A stretch of 64,000 nt of DNA, taken from the NCBI RefSeq assembly GCF_014297445.1, contig NZ_JACORU010000001.1, positions 806,001-870,000 on the forward strand. Direction: 5' to 3'. Below, one piece after another: positions 53,869 through 62,269 of the stretch; position 1 is the stretch's first letter, and each line of letters begins with the position of its first letter. The notes under the pieces were generated by a model. It was not told the DNA's origin, did not search any database, and was given only the letters and a program-made list of their open reading frames with translations. Both the position numbers and the translations under genes were made by a program. The DNA comes from Ramlibacter albus. Its GTDB lineage: Bacteria; Pseudomonadota; Gammaproteobacteria; Burkholderiales; Burkholderiaceae_C.

Positions 53869-55308
53869 TCAAGCCGCCCGGCAGATCTTGAGCATGTTGG
53901 TGCCGCCCGGCGCGCCCATCGGCTCGCCGCAGGTGATGGCGTAGATGTCGCCCGAGGCCACGATGCCGCGCTTCTTCAGGTGCGCCTCGGCGTCGTGCAG
54001 CGCCATGTCCCGGTCGGCGCTCTGGTCCATCAGCAGCGGGCGCACGTTGCGGTACAGCGCCATCTTGCGCTGCGTGGCCAGGCGCGGCGTGAGCGCGTAG
54101 ATCGGCACGTGGACGCGATGGCGCGACATCCACAAGGGCGTCGAGCCGGAGTCGGTGAGCGCGACGATCGCCTTGCAACCGAGGTGGTACGCCGTGAACA
54201 GCGCACCCATCGCGATCGACTGGTCGATGCGCGAGAAAGCCATGCCCGTGAAGTCCGCGTCGAGCTTCACGTCCTCGGCCATTTCCGCCTCGGCGCAGAT
54301 GTTGGCCATCTCGACCACCACCTCGATGGGGAAGCTGCCCGCGGCTGTCTCGGCGCTGAGCATCACCGCGTCGGTGCCGTCGAGCACCGCGTTGGCGACG
54401 TCGCTCACCTCGGCGCGCGTGGGCACCGGGTTGGTGATCATCGACTCCATCATCTGCGTGGCCGTGATGACCACCTTGTCGTGCTCGCGCGCCATGCGGA
54501 TCATGCGCTTCTGCAGCGCGGGCACGGCGGCGTTGCCGACTTCCACGGCGAGGTCGCCGCGCGCGACCATGATGCCGTCGCTGGCGAGCAGGATCGACTC
54601 GAGGTTGGGGATCGCTTCCGCGCGTTCGATCTTGGCGATGAGCCCCGGCTTGTGCCGGAACTCGGCCGCCGCCACGTTGCACAGCTGGCGCGCCATCTCC
54701 ATGTCGGTGGCGTTCTTCGGGAAGCTCACCGCCACGTAGTCGGCCTGGAAGCTCATGGCGGTGCGGATGTCCTCCATGTCCTTGGCCGTGAGCGCGGGCG
54801 CGGTGAGCCCGCCGCCCTGCTTGTTGATGCCCTTGTTGTTGGAGAGCACGCCACCCAGTTTGACGGTGGTGCGGATCTCCTCACCCTTCACGCCGTCCAC
54901 CGTGAGCACGATCAGGCCGTCGTTGAGCAGCAGCACGTCGCCCGGCTTCACGTCGCGCGGCAGCTCCTTGTAGTCCAGGCCCACACCGTGGATGTCGCCG
55001 GGTTCGGTGCGCGATGCATCGAGCGTGAACTTCGCGCCGGGCGCGAGCTGCACCTTGCCTTCGGCGAACTTGCCCACGCGGATCTTGGGGCCCTGCAGGT
55101 CCGCCATGATCGCGACCTCGCGGCCCGCGGCCGCGGCCGCCTCGCGCACGAGGCGCGCGCGGTCGATGTGGTCCTGCGCGGTGCCGTGGCTGAAGTTCAG
55201 CCGCATGCAGTTCACGCCGGCGGCGATCATCTTCGAGAGGATGGCGGGTTCGCTGGAAGCGGGGCCAAGGGTTGCCACGATCTTCGTGGCGCGGCGGCGT
55301 CGGGCCAT
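53869..55308 (-). CDS. pyk: Pyruvate kinase
   Basis: 479 residues from the ATG at 55308 (MARRRRATKIVATLGPAS), preceded by a strong Shine-Dalgarno (AGGAGAC). The frame is open further upstream but lacks family similarity there. MRLNFSHGTAQDH, MADLQGPKIRVGKF, IMVARGDLAVEVG and MLSAETAAGSFPIE are the family's substrate, metal and ADP-binding blocks. It converts PEP and ADP to pyruvate and ATP. It sits between pgk and fba, a lower-glycolysis cluster. Confidence 0.96.
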   Translation of the reverse strand: MARRRRATKIVATLGPASSEPAILSKMIAAGVNCMRLNFSHGTAQDHIDRARLVREAAAAAGREVAIMADLQGPKIRVGKFAEGKVQLAPGAKFTLDASRTEPGDIHGVGLDYKELPRDVKPGDVLLLNDGLIVLTVDGVKGEEIRTTVKLGGVLSNNKGINKQGGGLTAPALTAKDMEDIRTAMSFQADYVAVSFPKNATDMEMARQLCNVAAAEFRHKPGLIAKIERAEAIPNLESILLASDGIMVARGDLAVEVGNAAVPALQKRMIRMAREHDKVVITATQMMESMITNPVPTRAEVSDVANAVLDGTDAVMLSAETAAGSFPIEVVVEMANICAEAEMAEDVKLDADFTGMAFSRIDQSIAMGALFTAYHLGCKAIVALTDSGSTPLWMSRHRVHVPIYALTPRLATQRKMALYRNVRPLLMDQSADRDMALHDAEAHLKKRGIVASGDIYAITCGEPMGAPGGTNMLKICRAA

Positions 55309-55369
55309 GCGGTCTCCTGGTTCTTTGGGCGATTGTGGAGCCGTTTGGGGGGCCATGGTTACGTCCTCG

Positions 55370-56563
55370 TTACGACGTCGCACGTTTTTCGAGGATCTCG
55401 AGCGCGGGCAGCTTCTTGCCTTCGAGCACTTCGAGGAAGGCGCCGCCACCGGTGGAGATGTAGCCGATGTCCTTCTCGATGCCGTACTTGGCGATGGCCG
55501 CGAGCGTGTCGCCGCCGCCGGCGATGCTGAACGCGCTCGATTCGGCGATCGCCTTCGCGATGGCCTCGGTGCCCTTGGCGAACGCGTCGAACTCGAACAC
55601 GCCCACCGGGCCGTTCCAGACGATGGTGCCCGCGGCCGTGAGCTGCTGCGCGAGCTTGCGCGCCGTGTCGGGGCCGATGTCGAGGATCATGTCGTCGTCG
55701 GCCACGTCCTTGGCGGCCTTCACCGTGGCCGGCGCATCGGCCGCGAAGGTCTTCGCGACCACCAAGTCGGTGGGGATCGGCACTTCGGCGCCGCGCGCCC
55801 GCATCGCTTCGATGACGGCCTTCGCGTCGCCGACGAGGTTTGCCTCCGCCAGCGACTTGCCGATCGGCAGGCCGGCCGCCAGCATGAAGGTGTTGGCGAT
55901 GCCGCCGCCCACGATGAGCTGGTCGACGTTCTTCGCGAGCGACTGCAGGATCGTGAGCTTGGTCGAAACCTTCGAGCCCGCGACGATGGCCACGAGCGGG
56001 CGCTTCGGGTTGGCCAGCGCTTTCGTGATGGCGTCGATCTCGGCCGCCAGCAGCGGGCCGGCGCAGGCGACCTTGGCGTATTCGGCGATGCCGTAGGTCG
56101 TGGCTTCGGCGCGGTGCGCCGTGCCGAAAGCGTCGTTCACGTAGATGTCGCACAGCTGCGCCATCTTCTTCGCGAGCGCGGGGTCGTTCTTCTTCTCGCC
56201 CTTGTTGACGCGGCAGTTCTCCAGCAGCACCACTTCGCCTTGCTGCACGTCCACGCCGTCCACCCAGTCCTGCTTCAGCGCCACGGGGCGGCCCAGCAGT
56301 TCCGCGAGGCGTTTCGCGACGGGCGCGAGCGAGTCCTCGGGCTTGAGCTCGCCTTCGGTCGGGCGGCCCAGGTGCGAGGTGACCATCACGGCTGCACCCC
56401 CCGCCAGCGCCATCTCGATGCAGGGCACCGATGCGCGGATGCGCGTGTCCTCGGTGATGTTGCCGGCATCGTCCTGCGGCACGTTCAGGTCGGCACGGAT
56501 GAAGACGCGCTGGCCACGGGCGCGGCCTTCGTTGCAGAGGTCGGAGAAACGCAGGACTTTCAT
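55370..56563 (-). CDS. pgk: Phosphoglycerate kinase
   Basis: 397 residues from the ATG at 56563 (MKVLRFSDL). The open frame upstream to 56641 is not conserved. [26 protein letters not shown], the hinge-region [17 protein letters not shown] and the C-terminal [20 protein letters not shown] plus [14 protein letters not shown] are diagnostic. It interconverts 1,3-bisphosphoglycerate and 3-phosphoglycerate with ADP/ATP. It is followed by pyk after 61 bp and fba beyond, so probably one operon. Confidence 0.96.
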   Translation of the reverse strand: MKVLRFSDLCNEGRARGQRVFIRADLNVPQDDAGNITEDTRIRASVPCIEMALAGGAAVMVTSHLGRPTEGELKPEDSLAPVAKRLAELLGRPVALKQDWVDGVDVQQGEVVLLENCRVNKGEKKNDPALAKKMAQLCDIYVNDAFGTAHRAEATTYGIAEYAKVACAGPLLAAEIDAITKALANPKRPLVAIVAGSKVSTKLTILQSLAKNVDQLIVGGGIANTFMLAAGLPIGKSLAEANLVGDAKAVIEAMRARGAEVPIPTDLVVAKTFAADAPATVKAAKDVADDDMILDIGPDTARKLAQQLTAAGTIVWNGPVGVFEFDAFAKGTEAIAKAIAESSAFSIAGGGDTLAAIAKYGIEKDIGYISTGGGAFLEVLEGKKLPALEILEKRATS

Positions 56564-56639
56564 GGGGGGCGATCGAGGGAAGGGAAAGCCCGATTCTAGG
56601 AAGCGCGCGGGTGCTGCGGTTTCGCCGCCGGGCCGCCCC

Positions 56640-56697
56640 AAGGCGAAACAGCCCCCTCGGGGGCAGCGAACCTCGCGAAGCGGGGAGCGTGGGGGCC
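56640..56697. repeat. REP-like GC-rich palindromic intergenic element
   Basis: A 58-bp element holds two hairpins: GCCCCC-TC-GGGGGC (56651-56664), and CCTCGCGAAGCGGGG-type pairing starting at 56671, then GAGCGTGGGGGC. It fills the gap between azlD and pgk. It resembles a repeat I remember between genes in many Comamonadaceae genomes. Only one copy is seen in this window. Confidence 0.45.
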
Positions 56698-56701
56698 CTC
56701 T

Positions 56702-57043
56702 TTACCAGCCCAGTACGAGATGCAGGGGCAGGTACACGGCCATGCCGCCCAGCAGTGTGTAGAGCACGCTGTGCGAGCGCAAATGGATCGCGGCGCCCGC
56801 GACGGCGGCAAAGAGGCGCGCGTCGTGCCACGTCGATATGAGCTGCCCGTTCGTCATCACGATCTCCGGCAGCACCACGCCCGCAAGCGCGGCCACGGGC
56901 GCGTAGTGCAGCGCGCGATGCGCCCACGCCGGCAGCGTCCACGGCCGGTCGAGGATGAAGAAGAAGCAGCGCGACAGCACCGACACGCCCGCGAGGCCGA
57001 GGATGATCGCGACCGTCCAGAGGTCGGTTTCGCCCCGGTTCAT
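56702..57043 (-). CDS. azlD: AzlD-family branched-chain amino-acid exporter small subunit
   Basis: 113 residues with about four membrane helices (LWTVAIILGLAGVSVLSRCF, YAPVAALAGVVLPEIVM, ARLFAAVAGAAIHL, VLYTLLGGMAVYLPLHLVLG). The length and pairing identify AzlD. With AzlC it forms an efflux system for branched-chain amino acids or their analogues (BrnEF type). Its ATG overlaps the azlC stop (ATGA), so the subunits are made together. Confidence 0.85.
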   Translation of the reverse strand: MNRGETDLWTVAIILGLAGVSVLSRCFFFILDRPWTLPAWAHRALHYAPVAALAGVVLPEIVMTNGQLISTWHDARLFAAVAGAAIHLRSHSVLYTLLGGMAVYLPLHLVLGW

Positions 57044-57768
57044 GCGGCCTGCTCTTTCGGCATGCGGCCTTCGAGCCAGAAACACAGCATCACCGCGACG
57101 CCGATCGCCACGACGATGTTCAGCTTCAGCGGCAAGGCGTACGCCGCCACCGCGACGGCGCCGGACACCGCCGCGGCCACGACGCGCAGCCGCGTGTTGG
57201 CCAGCGAGCACAGGATGCCGACGAGGCACAGCACGCCCGCGAAGCCGAGGCCCCACGCGGCCGGCACGGCATTGCCGACGACGACGCCGACGAGGCTGGC
57301 ACCGGTCCACGCCATCCACGTCATGAAGTAGTTGCCCGCGAGGTACGACTCCTGCTCGCGCTGCTCCTCGTGTGTCGCCGGCGGCGTGGCGAAGCGGCGC
57401 GTGAAGAGCGCATAGCTCATGTCCGCCGTGAGGAAGCCGTTGACCAGCCGCCGCCAGCGCGGCAGGTGCATGAGGTACTGCCGCAAGTGCAGGCTGAAGA
57501 CCACGAAGCGCAGGTTCACGCAGAACGCGGTGGCCCAGATCACCCACGCAGGCGCGCCGGCCATGATGAGCGGGATGGCCGCGAGTTGCGCGCTGCCGGC
57601 GTAGACGAAGAGCGTCATCGCCACGGCTTCCAGCGGGCTCATGCCCGAGCGCACCATCGCCACGCCGGTCATCAGCGCCCAGGCCGCGATGCCGGGCGCG
57701 ACCGGCGCCGTCGCGCGCATGCCTTCGCGGAAAGCGGGGTGGCGATGGACCTCGGGCAGGAAGAACAT
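57040..57768 (-). CDS. azlC: AzlC-family branched-chain amino-acid exporter large subunit
   Basis: 242 residues with a soluble start (FFLPEVHRHPAFREGM) and several membrane helices. FVYAGSAQLAAIPLIMAGAP and ATAFCVNLRFVVFSLHL are AzlC hallmarks. It is the core of the AzlCD/BrnFE exporter in the inner membrane. The ATG at 57768 overlaps the fmt stop, and its own stop overlaps azlD, so def-fmt-azlC-azlD reads as one coupled string. An exporter joined to formyl-Met processing genes is probably genomic convenience rather than shared function. Confidence 0.88.
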   Translation of the reverse strand: MFFLPEVHRHPAFREGMRATAPVAPGIAAWALMTGVAMVRSGMSPLEAVAMTLFVYAGSAQLAAIPLIMAGAPAWVIWATAFCVNLRFVVFSLHLRQYLMHLPRWRRLVNGFLTADMSYALFTRRFATPPATHEEQREQESYLAGNYFMTWMAWTGASLVGVVVGNAVPAAWGLGFAGVLCLVGILCSLANTRLRVVAAAVSGAVAVAAYALPLKLNIVVAIGVAVMLCFWLEGRMPKEQAA

Positions 57769-58733
57769 CAGGCCGCGGTTTCGAAGCGCTGGCCCGGTGC
57801 GATGGGGAAGCCGCGCAGGAATTCGGCAAAGGGCATGCGCTTGCCGCCGGCGCGTTGCAGTTCGAGCACTTCGAGCCGGCTTCCATCGCCGCAGGCGACG
57901 CCGATGCCGTGTTCGTCGACGGCGACCACCGTGCCCGGCGCCGCGCTGCCGCGGCCGGGCAGGGCGCGCGCCTTCCACAGCTTGACCGTCTCGCCGGCCA
58001 GTTGACCGGTTGCGCCGGGGAAGGGGTCGAAGGCGCGGATGCGGCGCTCGATGGCTTCGGCCGGCTGCGACCAGTCGATGGCCGCTTCGGCCTTCTCGAT
58101 CTTGCTCGCGTAGGTGACACCGTCTTCCGGCTGCGGCGTGCGCGTGAGGCCGCCGCAGGCCAGCATCTCCAATGCCTCGACGATGAGCCGGCCGCCCAGC
58201 ACCGCGAGCTCGTCGTGCAGGCTGCCCGTGGTGTCGCGCGCCCCGATGGGCACGCGCTCGACCAGCAGCATGTCGCCGGTGTCGAGCCCGGCGTCCATCT
58301 GCATGATCGTGATGCCGGTTTCCGCATCCCCGGCCTCGATCGCGCGGTGGATCGGCGCGGCGCCGCGCCAGCGGGGCAGCAGCGACGCGTGGATGTTCAG
58401 GCAACCGAGGCGGGGCGTGTCGAGCACCCACTGCGGCAGGATCAGGCCGTAGGCGGCGACGGCCAGCACGTCCAGCCGCGCCGCTTCGAGGGCCTGCTTC
58501 GCGGCTGCGGCGTCTTCGGGGTACTTGCCATCCAGGCGCAGGCTGCGCGGCTGGACGACGGGAATGTTCTTTTCCAGCGCGAACTGCTTCACCGGCGAAG
58601 GCTGCAGCTTCATGCCGCGCCCGGCGGGCCGGTCCGGCTGCGTCAGCACGAGGGGGATGTCGAAGCGCGCGGCATGCAGCCTCTCGAGCGCGACGCGCGC
58701 GAACTCGGGCGTGCCGGCGAAGGCGACGCGCAT
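57768..58733 (-). CDS. fmt: Methionyl-tRNA formyltransferase
   Basis: 321 residues. [19 protein letters not shown] is the usual N-terminus. [11 protein letters not shown], the catalytic [14 protein letters not shown] region and [11 protein letters not shown] are formyltransferase blocks, and the C-terminal domain begins near [16 protein letters not shown]. It formylates initiator Met-tRNA using 10-formyl-THF. Its ATG shares one base with the def stop (TGATG), the classic def-fmt pairing: one enzyme adds the formyl group and the other removes it. Confidence 0.95.
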   Translation of the reverse strand: MRVAFAGTPEFARVALERLHAARFDIPLVLTQPDRPAGRGMKLQPSPVKQFALEKNIPVVQPRSLRLDGKYPEDAAAAKQALEAARLDVLAVAAYGLILPQWVLDTPRLGCLNIHASLLPRWRGAAPIHRAIEAGDAETGITIMQMDAGLDTGDMLLVERVPIGARDTTGSLHDELAVLGGRLIVEALEMLACGGLTRTPQPEDGVTYASKIEKAEAAIDWSQPAEAIERRIRAFDPFPGATGQLAGETVKLWKARALPGRGSAAPGTVVAVDEHGIGVACGDGSRLEVLELQRAGGKRMPFAEFLRGFPIAPGQRFETAA

Positions 58734-59245
58734 CAGGGCCGCGCCGTCTCGCGCCGGGCCTTGAGCATCTTGGTCTTGATGCGGTTGCGCTTGAGCGGCG
58801 ACAGGTACTCCACGAACACCTTGCCCAGCAAATGGTCCATCTCGTGCTGGATGCACACGGCCAGGATGCCCTCGGCCTCGACGACGCGCTCGTTGCCCTC
58901 GCCGTCCAGCGCCCGCACCTTGATGGACGTGGAGCGCTCCACGCCGTCGTAGATGCCGGGCACCGACAGGCAGCCCTCGTCGTTCACCTGCTTTTCGTCG
59001 CTGGCCCAGACGATCTCCGGGTTGACCAGCACCATGGGGTCGTTGCGCTGCTCCGAGACGTCGATCACGATCAGGCGCTCGTGCACGTCCACCTGGGTGG
59101 CCGCCAGGCCGATGCCGTTGGCGTCGTACATGGTCTCCAGCATGTCCGCGACCAGCTTGCGGATGCGGGCGTCGACCGCCTGCACGGGCTTGGCCACCGT
59201 GTGGAGGCGTTCGTCGGGATAGCAAAGGATGGGCAGGAGGGCCAT
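58733..59245 (-). CDS. def: Peptide deformylase
   Basis: 170 residues from the ATG at 59245 ([14 protein letters not shown]). The open frame above it is not conserved. All three metal-site motifs are present: [16 protein letters not shown] (Cys ligand) and QHEMDHLLG (two His and catalytic Glu). It removes the formyl group from nascent proteins. First gene of the def-fmt-azlC-azlD string, divergent from the LysM gene across 147 bp in which I see no clear promoter. Confidence 0.95.
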   Translation of the reverse strand: MALLPILCYPDERLHTVAKPVQAVDARIRKLVADMLETMYDANGIGLAATQVDVHERLIVIDVSEQRNDPMVLVNPEIVWASDEKQVNDEGCLSVPGIYDGVERSTSIKVRALDGEGNERVVEAEGILAVCIQHEMDHLLGKVFVEYLSPLKRNRIKTKMLKARRETARP

Positions 59246-59392
59246 GGCTCGAGCGGATTCGGGGCGGATTCGGGGACTGTCGCTATTTTCCGCCACTTTG
59301 GGCCGCCGGGCGCCCGCGAAAGCCAATAAACGTTGCCCCGTCAAGGGCTTGAGCGCAGAATCGCGAGTAAATTGTCAAGTCCAGGACGAACG

Positions 59393-60595
59393 ATGATGGC
59401 GCAAACCAAGGCAGGGCTCGGCTGGATCGGCGTCGCGTGTGCGGTGCTCGCCGTGGCGGCATCCGCGGTCGCGCAGCCGGTCTCCCCGGCGCAGCGGTCC
59501 ACCGCGCAGCAGGTCGCGCAGTCCGGCGTGCCGCTCTCTGAACTGGCACCCAACGCGCCCGACAGCTACACCGTCAAGCGGGGCGACACGCTCTGGGCGA
59601 TTGCCGGCATCTTCCTCAAGAGCCCGTGGCGCTGGCCCGAGCTGTGGGGCATGAACATGAACGAGGTGCGCAACCCGCACCGCATCTACCCCGGCCAGCA
59701 GCTGTTCCTGGACAAGGTGGGCGGCATGGCCCGCCTGCGCATGGGCCCCGGCGGCGCCGACGGCCCGGTCGAGACCGTGCGTGTCTCGCCGCGCACCCGC
59801 GTCCTGCCGGTGGGCGATACCAGCATCCCGACGCTGGCGCCGCACCTCATCGAGCCTTTCCTCGACGAGCCCATCATCCTGGAGCGCAGCGAATTCGACC
59901 AGGCGCCCCGCATCATCTCCGCCACCGACAACCGTGTGCTGATGACGCGCGGCGACCGTGCCTACGTGCGCGGGCGCACGGGCACCCCGTTCGTCGAGAC
60001 CGATCCCACGAAGACCGAGCTGTTCCGCGTCTTCCGCGAGGCCACGCCGCTGAAGGAGCCGGGCACCAACCGCATCCTCGGCTACGAGGCGCAGTACCTG
60101 GGCGGCGCGCGCCTGATGCGCAGCGAGAGCGTGCAGACGCTCACCAACGCCAAGGGCGCGACCGAGCAGGTGCTGGTGCCGGCCACCATCGACATCTTGC
60201 GCGCCAAGGAAGAAATCCGGGTCGGCGACCGCCTGTTCCCCGAGCCGCCGCGGCAGTTGATCAGCTATGTGCCGCGCGCACCTTCGCAGCAGGTGTCGGG
60301 CAGCATCGTCTCCGTGTACGGCAACGCCGTGGCGCTGGCCGGCCAGAACCAGGTGGTGGTGATCAACAAGGGCCTGGCCGACGGCGTCGAGACCGGCCAC
60401 GTGTTCGCCATCCTCAAGCAGGGCATGCGGGTCGACGACAAGTCGCAGGAAGGCGAACGCGCCCGCATCAAGCTGCCCGACGAGCGCAACGGCCTTCTGA
60501 TGGTGTTCCGCCCGTTCGAGCACCTGTCGTACGCGCTCATCCTCGAGATCACCGACACGGTTTCCGTCGGCGACCGCATCACCAACCCGCGCTGA
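59393..60595 (+). CDS. Exported LysM-domain peptidoglycan-binding protein
   Basis: 400 residues from tandem ATGs at 59393/59396, preceded by AGGACGA. The signal peptide (GWIGVACAVLAVAASAVAQP) is cleaved near residue 30. LysM follows at ~60-110 with YTVKRGDTLWAIAGIFLKSP, WRWPELWGMN and HRIYPGQQLFL. The remaining ~290 residues are beta-rich (MTRGDRAYVRGR, IVSVYGNAVALAGQNQVVVI). The protein type is commonly found just upstream of dprA in betaproteobacteria, with no assigned function. It should bind cell-wall glycan in the periplasm. dprA follows after 13 bp. Confidence 0.87.
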   Translation: MMAQTKAGLGWIGVACAVLAVAASAVAQPVSPAQRSTAQQVAQSGVPLSELAPNAPDSYTVKRGDTLWAIAGIFLKSPWRWPELWGMNMNEVRNPHRIYPGQQLFLDKVGGMARLRMGPGGADGPVETVRVSPRTRVLPVGDTSIPTLAPHLIEPFLDEPIILERSEFDQAPRIISATDNRVLMTRGDRAYVRGRTGTPFVETDPTKTELFRVFREATPLKEPGTNRILGYEAQYLGGARLMRSESVQTLTNAKGATEQVLVPATIDILRAKEEIRVGDRLFPEPPRQLISYVPRAPSQQVSGSIVSVYGNAVALAGQNQVVVINKGLADGVETGHVFAILKQGMRVDDKSQEGERARIKLPDERNGLLMVFRPFEHLSYALILEITDTVSVGDRITNPR

Positions 60596-60608
60596 CCGCC
60601 CGCCGCGC

Positions 60609-61724
60609 ATGGACCGCGCCGAACTGGCCGCGTGGCTGCGGCTCGTGCTCACCGACGGGCTGGGCGACAACGAGCGCCGCAAGTTGCTGGCGGCCTTCGG
60701 GTTGCCGCAAGCAATCCTCGAGCAGTCGCAGGCTGCGCTCGAGCAGGTCGTGCCGGCCGCGCGTGCGCGGCTGCTGCTGAAGGAACCGGCGGACCTGCAG
60801 CAGCGGCTCGAGGCCACATTGGAGTGGCTGGCCGCATCACCGGGGACGCGGCGCATCGTGACGCTGGCCGATGCCGGCTACCCTGCCGCGCTGCTGCAGA
60901 CCGAAGACCCCCCGCTGATGCTGTACATGGCCGGCCGCGCTCACGAGTCGCTCGGACGCGCCGTCGCGATCGTCGGCAGCCGCAACCCGACGCCGCAGGG
61001 GCGCGAGAACGCGAAGCGCTTCGGCCACGCCTTCGCTGAAGCCGGCGTCACGGTGGTGTCCGGCCTCGCGCTGGGCATCGACGGCGCCGCGCATGAAGGC
61101 GCCATCGAAGGCGCGGCGCCCGACCTGCTGGCGACCGTGGCCGTCGTCGGCACGGGGCTCGACCGCGTCTACCCGAGGCAGCACCACGCGCTTGCGCATC
61201 GCATCGCCGAGCGCGGCCTGCTCGTGAGCGAGTACCCGATCGGCACGCCGCCCATCGGCGACAACTTCCCCCGCCGCAACCGCATCATCGCGGCGCTCAG
61301 CCAGGGCACGCTCGTCGTGGAGGCCGCGCTGAAGTCGGGCTCGCTCATCACCGCGCGGCTTGCGGCCGAACAGGGCAAGGACGTGTTCGCGGTGCCCGGC
61401 TCGATCCACTCGCCGCAATCGCGCGGCTGCCACCAGCTGCTGCGGCAGGGCGCCAAGCTGGTGGAGAGTGCGCAGGACGTGCTGGAGGACCTGCGCTGGG
61501 TACCGGCTTCCACTCGCGCGCAAGACGAGGGCGGGGCCGAGCCCGCGGAAGGCGACGACGCGCTGCTCGCCGCGATGGGGTACGAACCGGTGAGCCTCGA
61601 CGCGCTCATCGCCCGCACCGGCATCCCCGCGCCCACGCTGCAGGCGCAACTGCTCGAACTCGAGCTCGCCGGCCACGTCGCGCGCTTGCCCGGCGGCCTT
61701 TTGCAGCGGACCGCCGCCGCGTAG
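60609..61724 (+). CDS. dprA: DNA-processing protein DprA (Smf)
   Basis: 371 residues. An N-terminal helical part precedes the Rossmann-like core with AIVGSRNPTPQGRENAKRF, VVSGLALGIDGAAHEGAI, VVGTGLDRVYP, FPRRNRIIAALSQGTLVVEA and GSLITARLAAEQGKDVFAVP. A C-terminal winged helix (~300-371; LDALIARTGIPAPTLQAQLL) matches the long DprA form. It binds incoming single-stranded DNA and loads RecA during natural transformation. It lies 13 bp after the LysM gene and 65 bp before smg. Confidence 0.95.
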   Translation: MDRAELAAWLRLVLTDGLGDNERRKLLAAFGLPQAILEQSQAALEQVVPAARARLLLKEPADLQQRLEATLEWLAASPGTRRIVTLADAGYPAALLQTEDPPLMLYMAGRAHESLGRAVAIVGSRNPTPQGRENAKRFGHAFAEAGVTVVSGLALGIDGAAHEGAIEGAAPDLLATVAVVGTGLDRVYPRQHHALAHRIAERGLLVSEYPIGTPPIGDNFPRRNRIIAALSQGTLVVEAALKSGSLITARLAAEQGKDVFAVPGSIHSPQSRGCHQLLRQGAKLVESAQDVLEDLRWVPASTRAQDEGGAEPAEGDDALLAAMGYEPVSLDALIARTGIPAPTLQAQLLELELAGHVARLPGGLLQRTAAA

Positions 61725-61753
61725 GCGCCGCACAACACGCCGCAAATTCTGCT

Positions 61754-61769
61754 TGCGCCCCTTGGCGCA
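61754..61769 (+). terminator. Short hairpin between dprA and smg
   Basis: TGCGCC-CCTT-GGCGCA is a perfect 6-bp stem with a 4-nt loop, 30 bp after the dprA stop. It has no U-tract, so it may be a weak terminator or part of the smg control region. Confidence 0.3.
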
Positions 61770-61789
61770 TTGGCCCCTAATCGGGTTTC

Positions 61790-62266
61790 ATGTTTGAAGT
61801 GCTGGTGTTCGTTTACGAAAACTACTGGCGCGGCGAAGCCGTACCGGAACTTCACCAACTGGAGCGCAAGCTCTCCGCCCACGGGTTCGAGCCCGACGAG
61901 ATCCACGACGCGCTCGTGTGGCTCGACGGCCTGAACATCGCGGCGGACCAGAGCCAGCCCACCCCCGAGGCCCCCGAACCCTTTACCGCGTCACCGCACA
62001 GCCTGCGCGTGTTCTCGGTGGCGGAGCAGGACCACCTCGGCGCGGCGTGCCTCGGGTTCATCGCCTTCCTAGAGTCCTCGGGCGTGCTGCCGCCGTACCT
62101 GCGCGAGATCGTCGTCGACCGCGCGATGGCCGCGCCCGGCGACCCCGTGCCGCTGGACGCGCTGAAGATCATCGTGCTGATGGTTTACTGGCGCTTCGGG
62201 CACGAGCCGGATGCGCTGGTGCTCGACGAGCTCTGCGACGACACCGAAGGGCGTCTCGCGCACTGA
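61790..62266 (+). CDS. smg: Smg family protein (DUF494)
   Basis: 158 residues, one more than E. coli Smg as I recall. MFEVLVFVYENYW is the conserved family start. ERKLSAHGFEPDEIHDALVW, EQDHLGAACLGFIAFLESSG and ALKIIVLMVYWRFGHEPDAL follow. The function is poorly known; the gene is regularly found next to dprA, as here. It is convergent with the DUF1631 gene, 3 bp away. No topoisomerase gene follows, although one is common at this position in relatives. Confidence 0.93.
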   Translation: MFEVLVFVYENYWRGEAVPELHQLERKLSAHGFEPDEIHDALVWLDGLNIAADQSQPTPEAPEPFTASPHSLRVFSVAEQDHLGAACLGFIAFLESSGVLPPYLREIVVDRAMAAPGDPVPLDALKIIVLMVYWRFGHEPDALVLDELCDDTEGRLAH

Positions 62267-62269
62267 CGC

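Noticed and set aside
55309-55449. N-terminal extension of pyruvate kinase
   Set aside because: The added residues are not family-like, and a strong Shine-Dalgarno precedes the ATG at 55308.
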